From: Asterias rubens
Lineage: Eukaryota > Echinodermata > Asteroidea > Forcipulatida > Asteriidae
NCBI RefSeq assembly: GCF_902459465.1
Contig: NC_047066.1
Coordinates: 21,641,047-21,705,046 of the forward strand
Reading direction: 5' to 3'
Length of the DNA: 64,000 nucleotides
Numbering within the stretch: the stretch's first letter is position 1; each line of letters opens with the position of its first letter. Position numbers and translations under genes: made by a program. The notes beneath the pieces were generated by a model. The model did not search any database. It saw nothing but the letters and a program-made list of their open reading frames with translations, and was not told where the DNA came from. Shown here piece by piece: positions 60,674 to 64,000 of the stretch.

Positions 60674-61625
60674 AGAGGTTTGCCTGGTGTTTCTGCTTTG
60701 GTTTGCTACAGATTGCACCACAGCTTCTAGGAAAACATTTAGTTGGTGCTATCACAGAAAGATAGGTTTCATATTTCAAGCCACATACCTTGTTGACAAA
60801 ATAATGAGCACTTTGAGAGCCTTGGGTGTGATAATACTCTCTGCGAATTATTATTTAAGGAATAAAGCTTTAGGCCTACCCATCTGTTTAGCAAGAAGCC
60901 TTGTTATGCGTCCATCCTCACATTATTGCACTAGTTAGTCTTCTTGGCGTATGCACTCTGAAGACGTGAGGTTTCCTAATGAGCCAATTAGCAAAAGTGT
61001 CAATGAAAGAATTTTAATGAGCTAATTAAAACCCTGTGTAAATTGCAGGCCTGGCTATTAATTTATGTTCACCTTGTGTAACAATATGGTGCTATCACTC
61101 TTGTTGACAAAAAAAACCCAAGAACTTTGAAGTGTGTTCACCTTGTGTAAATCGAGCCCCCCCAAAAAAATTAATGTACAAATAAATATATATAATTTGG
61201 CTCATATAATATTTGGCTCAGTTACATAGAGGGGTATACAAAACAAAGTTGTTTAAGCACAACAAAGTTATGCTTACCAGATTGAGGTTACCAGCCAAAA
61301 TACAGTACAGTCCGTGAATTGTTTTTTCCTTTTTTTGTTAGCAGACAATGTTTTAGCAATATATTTTATGGATTTGGTCCCAGGTTCAATGTACAATGTA
61401 TAAAAGGAAAAGGAAATTGGGTTGTTAATGCACAAAGGTTTAATATGACACTCTTATCTGTGTATTGTCCAGTTAGGATATTGCATTAACCTTGTATGAT
61501 AAATTAGATTAATGATGGTCCACCCTGGATCACTGTGTGTCAGAAGGGTGGGATCCTAGAGGCATTTAGGGTTAAGGACAGAAGGAGAGGATGTTGACCC
61601 TTCTCGCTTACCAGGGCTCGGTGTA

Positions 61626-61946
61626 AATAATAATCGGTTTTCTATATAGCGCTTTATCACAGCCCGAAGGGCGAATCAAAGCACTTCTGACATTATTAAT
61701 CCTGGTGTTCACTGGGCCATATATTTCATTCCTTAAACCATCTCAGCTCCCTGGGGAGTATACTGCCGGTGCTGCAAAGCAATCTCTGCCCTCACAGGTG
61801 CCCATTTTACTCCTGGGTGGAGAGAAGCAATGGTTAAGTGTCTTGCTCATGGACACAAGTGTCACGACCGGGACTCGAACCCACATTTTGATGACTTAAC
61901 CACCAGAACTTGAGTCCGATGCTCTTATTTGCTCGGCCACGACACC
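61626..61946 (-). mobile_element. SINE1 copy, full length
   Basis: On the minus strand the head reads gtgtcgtggccgagc and the B box region is gggttcgagtcccggtcgtg, followed by gacacttgtgtccatgagca. The body ends at tctatatagcgctttatcac and (aat)n. The order matches 3295-3694. Confidence 0.8.
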
Positions 61947-62124
61947 CCCTTGATGTCACAAAACTGTTATGTTGTGTTGACATTGGCATGGGTGTTATGG
62001 CTATATCTGTTGCTAAGCATGTTGCCAAGGAAAGCCTATGATTTCAATGCATAGTAAGTCTGGGATCTAATCCTAGCCATAGCCATAAGCTGCAAGTTCG
62101 ACATTTGGTGCTCGATATGGGGCA

Positions 62125-62402
62125 TAATAACAATAATATATATAATAGTTTTTATAAAGGGCATTTTTACAGATACAGCACTGAGTGCAGTTGCCGAACA
62201 TTTGGCGTAGCGCTCAAAAGGATTTTTCATACAAAGTGTCAACCTCATCCCTCGCAATGCTCGTTTATACCCCTGGGTGAAGAGAAGTCAATATTAGTGC
62301 ATCTTGCTCATCGACACTCATGTCATGACCCTAACCCACACTCCAATGACTAAACCACCTAACTCGAATTTGATGCTCTAAAACGCTCGGCCATGACACC
62401 CT
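62125..62402 (-). mobile_element. SINE1 copy, diverged
   Basis: The minus-strand order gtgtcatggccgagcgtttt, gagtgtgggttagggtcatg, tcttcacccaggggtataaa matches SINE1. The B box is damaged, so it is unlikely to be active. Confidence 0.7.
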
Positions 62403-62870
62403 GTGTTGGCACCCCCCCCCTCTATTGGGTCTTCATTGTATATTTGGAATCTCAGGATACCTTTACGCTGGACACACTCGTCCTTTGCCAGCTTTGGGTG
62501 ACTTCAAACTTCAAAGACAAAATTTAGACGCACAAATTTATTTTAGCAAAGTCAGCGCAAAACAACACCTTTAACAGACATAGACATAGTATAAAAAGAA
62601 AACAATTTCTGTTTGGACAGACACTTAAAACATAGAGCAGGTGTTAGCATCACTGTCGTCAATAGAGGTACCCAGAAATAGCTCTTTGGTGGCAAACCAC
62701 AGTTGCAATACTGTCTATTTATAACTCCGCTAGTAATCCTACGACTTTCCTAGTAGGCTTGACTCATCATCAGGATTGTTAGTTGTAGATCGCTCCGTGT
62801 TGTGACTCAGACAATGTGGCTCTAACTCACAAGCAACAATATTCACACTCAAATTGTCAAAACTTCTTCA

Positions 62871-63018
62871 GACCTGGAATTACGTGTAAGGCCTGCTTGC
62901 CCTGGTCTTGGCCTTGTTGCCCCTTCAAAGGTTTCCCTTATAGACTTTACAGATTTTGAATAGAAGTGCCCTATGGAAAATGAGAGTGGCCTTGCCCTCT
63001 CAAAGATGAAATTCCAGT
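62871..63018. repeat. Family E copy, inverted
   Basis: It reads gacctggaatt at the left and agatgaaattccag at the right, with ggtcttggccttgttgcccc and gagagtggccttgccctctc inside, the inverse of the 51424 order. Confidence 0.7.
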
Positions 63019-63224
63019 TGACGCTTGTGAATTGGAGTCATAAACCACTTGAGAAACTGACTTACACGTTGGTACATACAAAACAATTTTGGGTGAAGGA
63101 AGAAAATTTGGCGTGATTTGAGCGAGGGAACTTTGGTGCTCTTTAAACAAAGCTTATGTTGGCCGTCTTCCTATTTTGTCAATATCTTTGGGGCGCCAGT
63201 TAGGAGTCAAATAACCTTATTCAG

Positions 63225-63645
63225 CAGTATAGACAGGGATCCTGCCAGGGTTGTGATACAGTCTGGAAAAAGACAGTAAGGGGATCATCTTAAGGGATGC
63301 AACTTTTTCCAGGTAATAAACCAAATGAGAAACTGACAGTGGACATATATTTGTTGGTAAACAGAGACCCCTAGAATTTAATTCCAGTGCTCTACAAGCA
63401 TTTTTTTATATTGATGTTGGCTGTCCCACAAGTTTTAAACAATCTCATACTGCAGAGGGTAGACAGGGTTTATGATACAACCTGGGAAGCGGCAGCAGAG
63501 GGATCACCATAAAGGGATGCAACTTTATCAAGAAATAAACCACAAGGGAATGAACAGGGAAAGAAAACTAGAACAGGATGTGAACCTAGGACCTCAGGAT
63601 TTAAGTGCAGGTGATCTACTAACTGAGCTATCTTATGTTGTCTCA
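63225..63645. repeat. Two related copies of an unclassified SINE-like unit
   Basis: The order gtagacagggtt, gatacaacctgg, ggatcaccataaagggatgc and gaaataaaccacaaggga at 63460-63560 is matched by a diverged copy at 63225-63330. The second copy runs into a minus-strand tRNA-like head (gaacctaggacctcaggatt, then ctactaactgagctat) at about 63580-63640. Confidence 0.6.
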
Positions 63646-63679
63646 TTAATTTATCCATGCTTTTTATGTGACCTCTTTT

Positions 63680-63971
63680 TATCTACTCCTGGCTGAGGAG
63701 TAGCAATATTAAGTTAAAGATCTTGCTTTAAAAGGACAATGTCATAACTTGGAATCGAACCCACACCCTAATGACATATCCACCAGAAGTTGATTCTGGT
63801 GCACTAGTCCAGCAGTCGATTTCACAAAACGATAGGATCAATCCTATCTTGAGTTAGGTCGAGTAACCCATCTTAACTTAGTATGAGTTCAATGCGTCCT
63901 AACGTCTTTGGATACGGAACTGAGATTAATCCCACATAAGTTAGGAAGAGTTTGGTGAAATCAACAGCAGG
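63680..63971. repeat. SINE1 head (minus) next to a family C copy
   Basis: At 63680-63805 the B box region ggaatcgaacccacacccta and ccaccagaagttgattctgg show a SINE1 copy on the minus strand. A family C copy follows at 63810-63971 with agcagtcgatttcacaaaac and the inverse gtttggtgaaatcaacagca at its ends. Confidence 0.65.
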
Positions 63972-64000
63972 ATCTACAAGCAAGTTTTCAGAATTTATGA

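Larger units (their letters stand above)
57683..64000 (+). other. Start of smoothelin-like intron 3
   Basis: After the exon 3 donor no further smoothelin exon was recognised up to the right edge. The region holds family E, MITE, SINE and family C copies and a GC-rich island. About 58300-59900 shows no recognised feature. Confidence 0.55.

Overview
This is AT-rich animal nuclear DNA with spliced genes, introns from under 100 bases to over 18 kb, tRNA-derived SINEs with trinucleotide tails, and many short inverted-repeat elements. The gene content and repeat style point to an echinoderm, probably a sea star; that placement is an inference. Nothing suggests bacterial DNA, a plasmid or a virus.

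Five protein genes can be supported. (1) 262-7068, minus: BRAP, a RING and UBP-type zinc finger E3 ligase. Eight coding exons are visible and the 3' end runs off the left edge. (2) 7429-10875, plus: quinolinate phosphoribosyltransferase (QPRT), four exons, head-to-head with BRAP, with an unusual BED-like zinc finger in frame at its N-terminus. (3) 13579-14679, plus: an intronless secreted PAN plus fibrinogen-domain lectin-like gene. (4) 19312-28534, minus: a complete 13-exon ANKRD13 gene, 653 codons, with ankyrin repeats at the N-terminus and ubiquitin-interacting motifs at the C-terminus. (5) 29683-57682 and beyond the right edge, plus: the 5' end of a smoothelin-like gene, three exons separated by introns of 18.6 and 9.1 kb, head-to-head with ANKRD13. 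Exon boundaries were placed by hand from GT/GC-AG sites; reading frames agree across every junction.

The rest is intron and intergenic DNA packed with repeats. I name them locally. SINE1 to SINE4 are tRNA-derived families. MITE-A is about 390 bp with a central palindrome. MITE-B is about 190-280 bp with terminal inverted repeats reading 'gcccaatttcatag'. Families C, D and E are short elements of about 100-200 bp. A 179-bp Harbinger-like element with a TAA target duplication sits inside a family C copy. There are also LINE 3' remnants, a degenerate minisatellite and a sharply bounded GC-rich island.

The five genes do not form one pathway. BRAP and ANKRD13 both belong to ubiquitin and Ras/EGFR signalling or trafficking, QPRT to NAD synthesis, the fibrinogen gene to extracellular recognition, and smoothelin to the actin cytoskeleton. 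The observations most worth following are the zinc finger-QPRT fusion, a SINE tail that forms a BRAP splice acceptor, an inverted SINE pair bracketing three ANKRD13 exons, and matching intron positions in the two smoothelin repeats.
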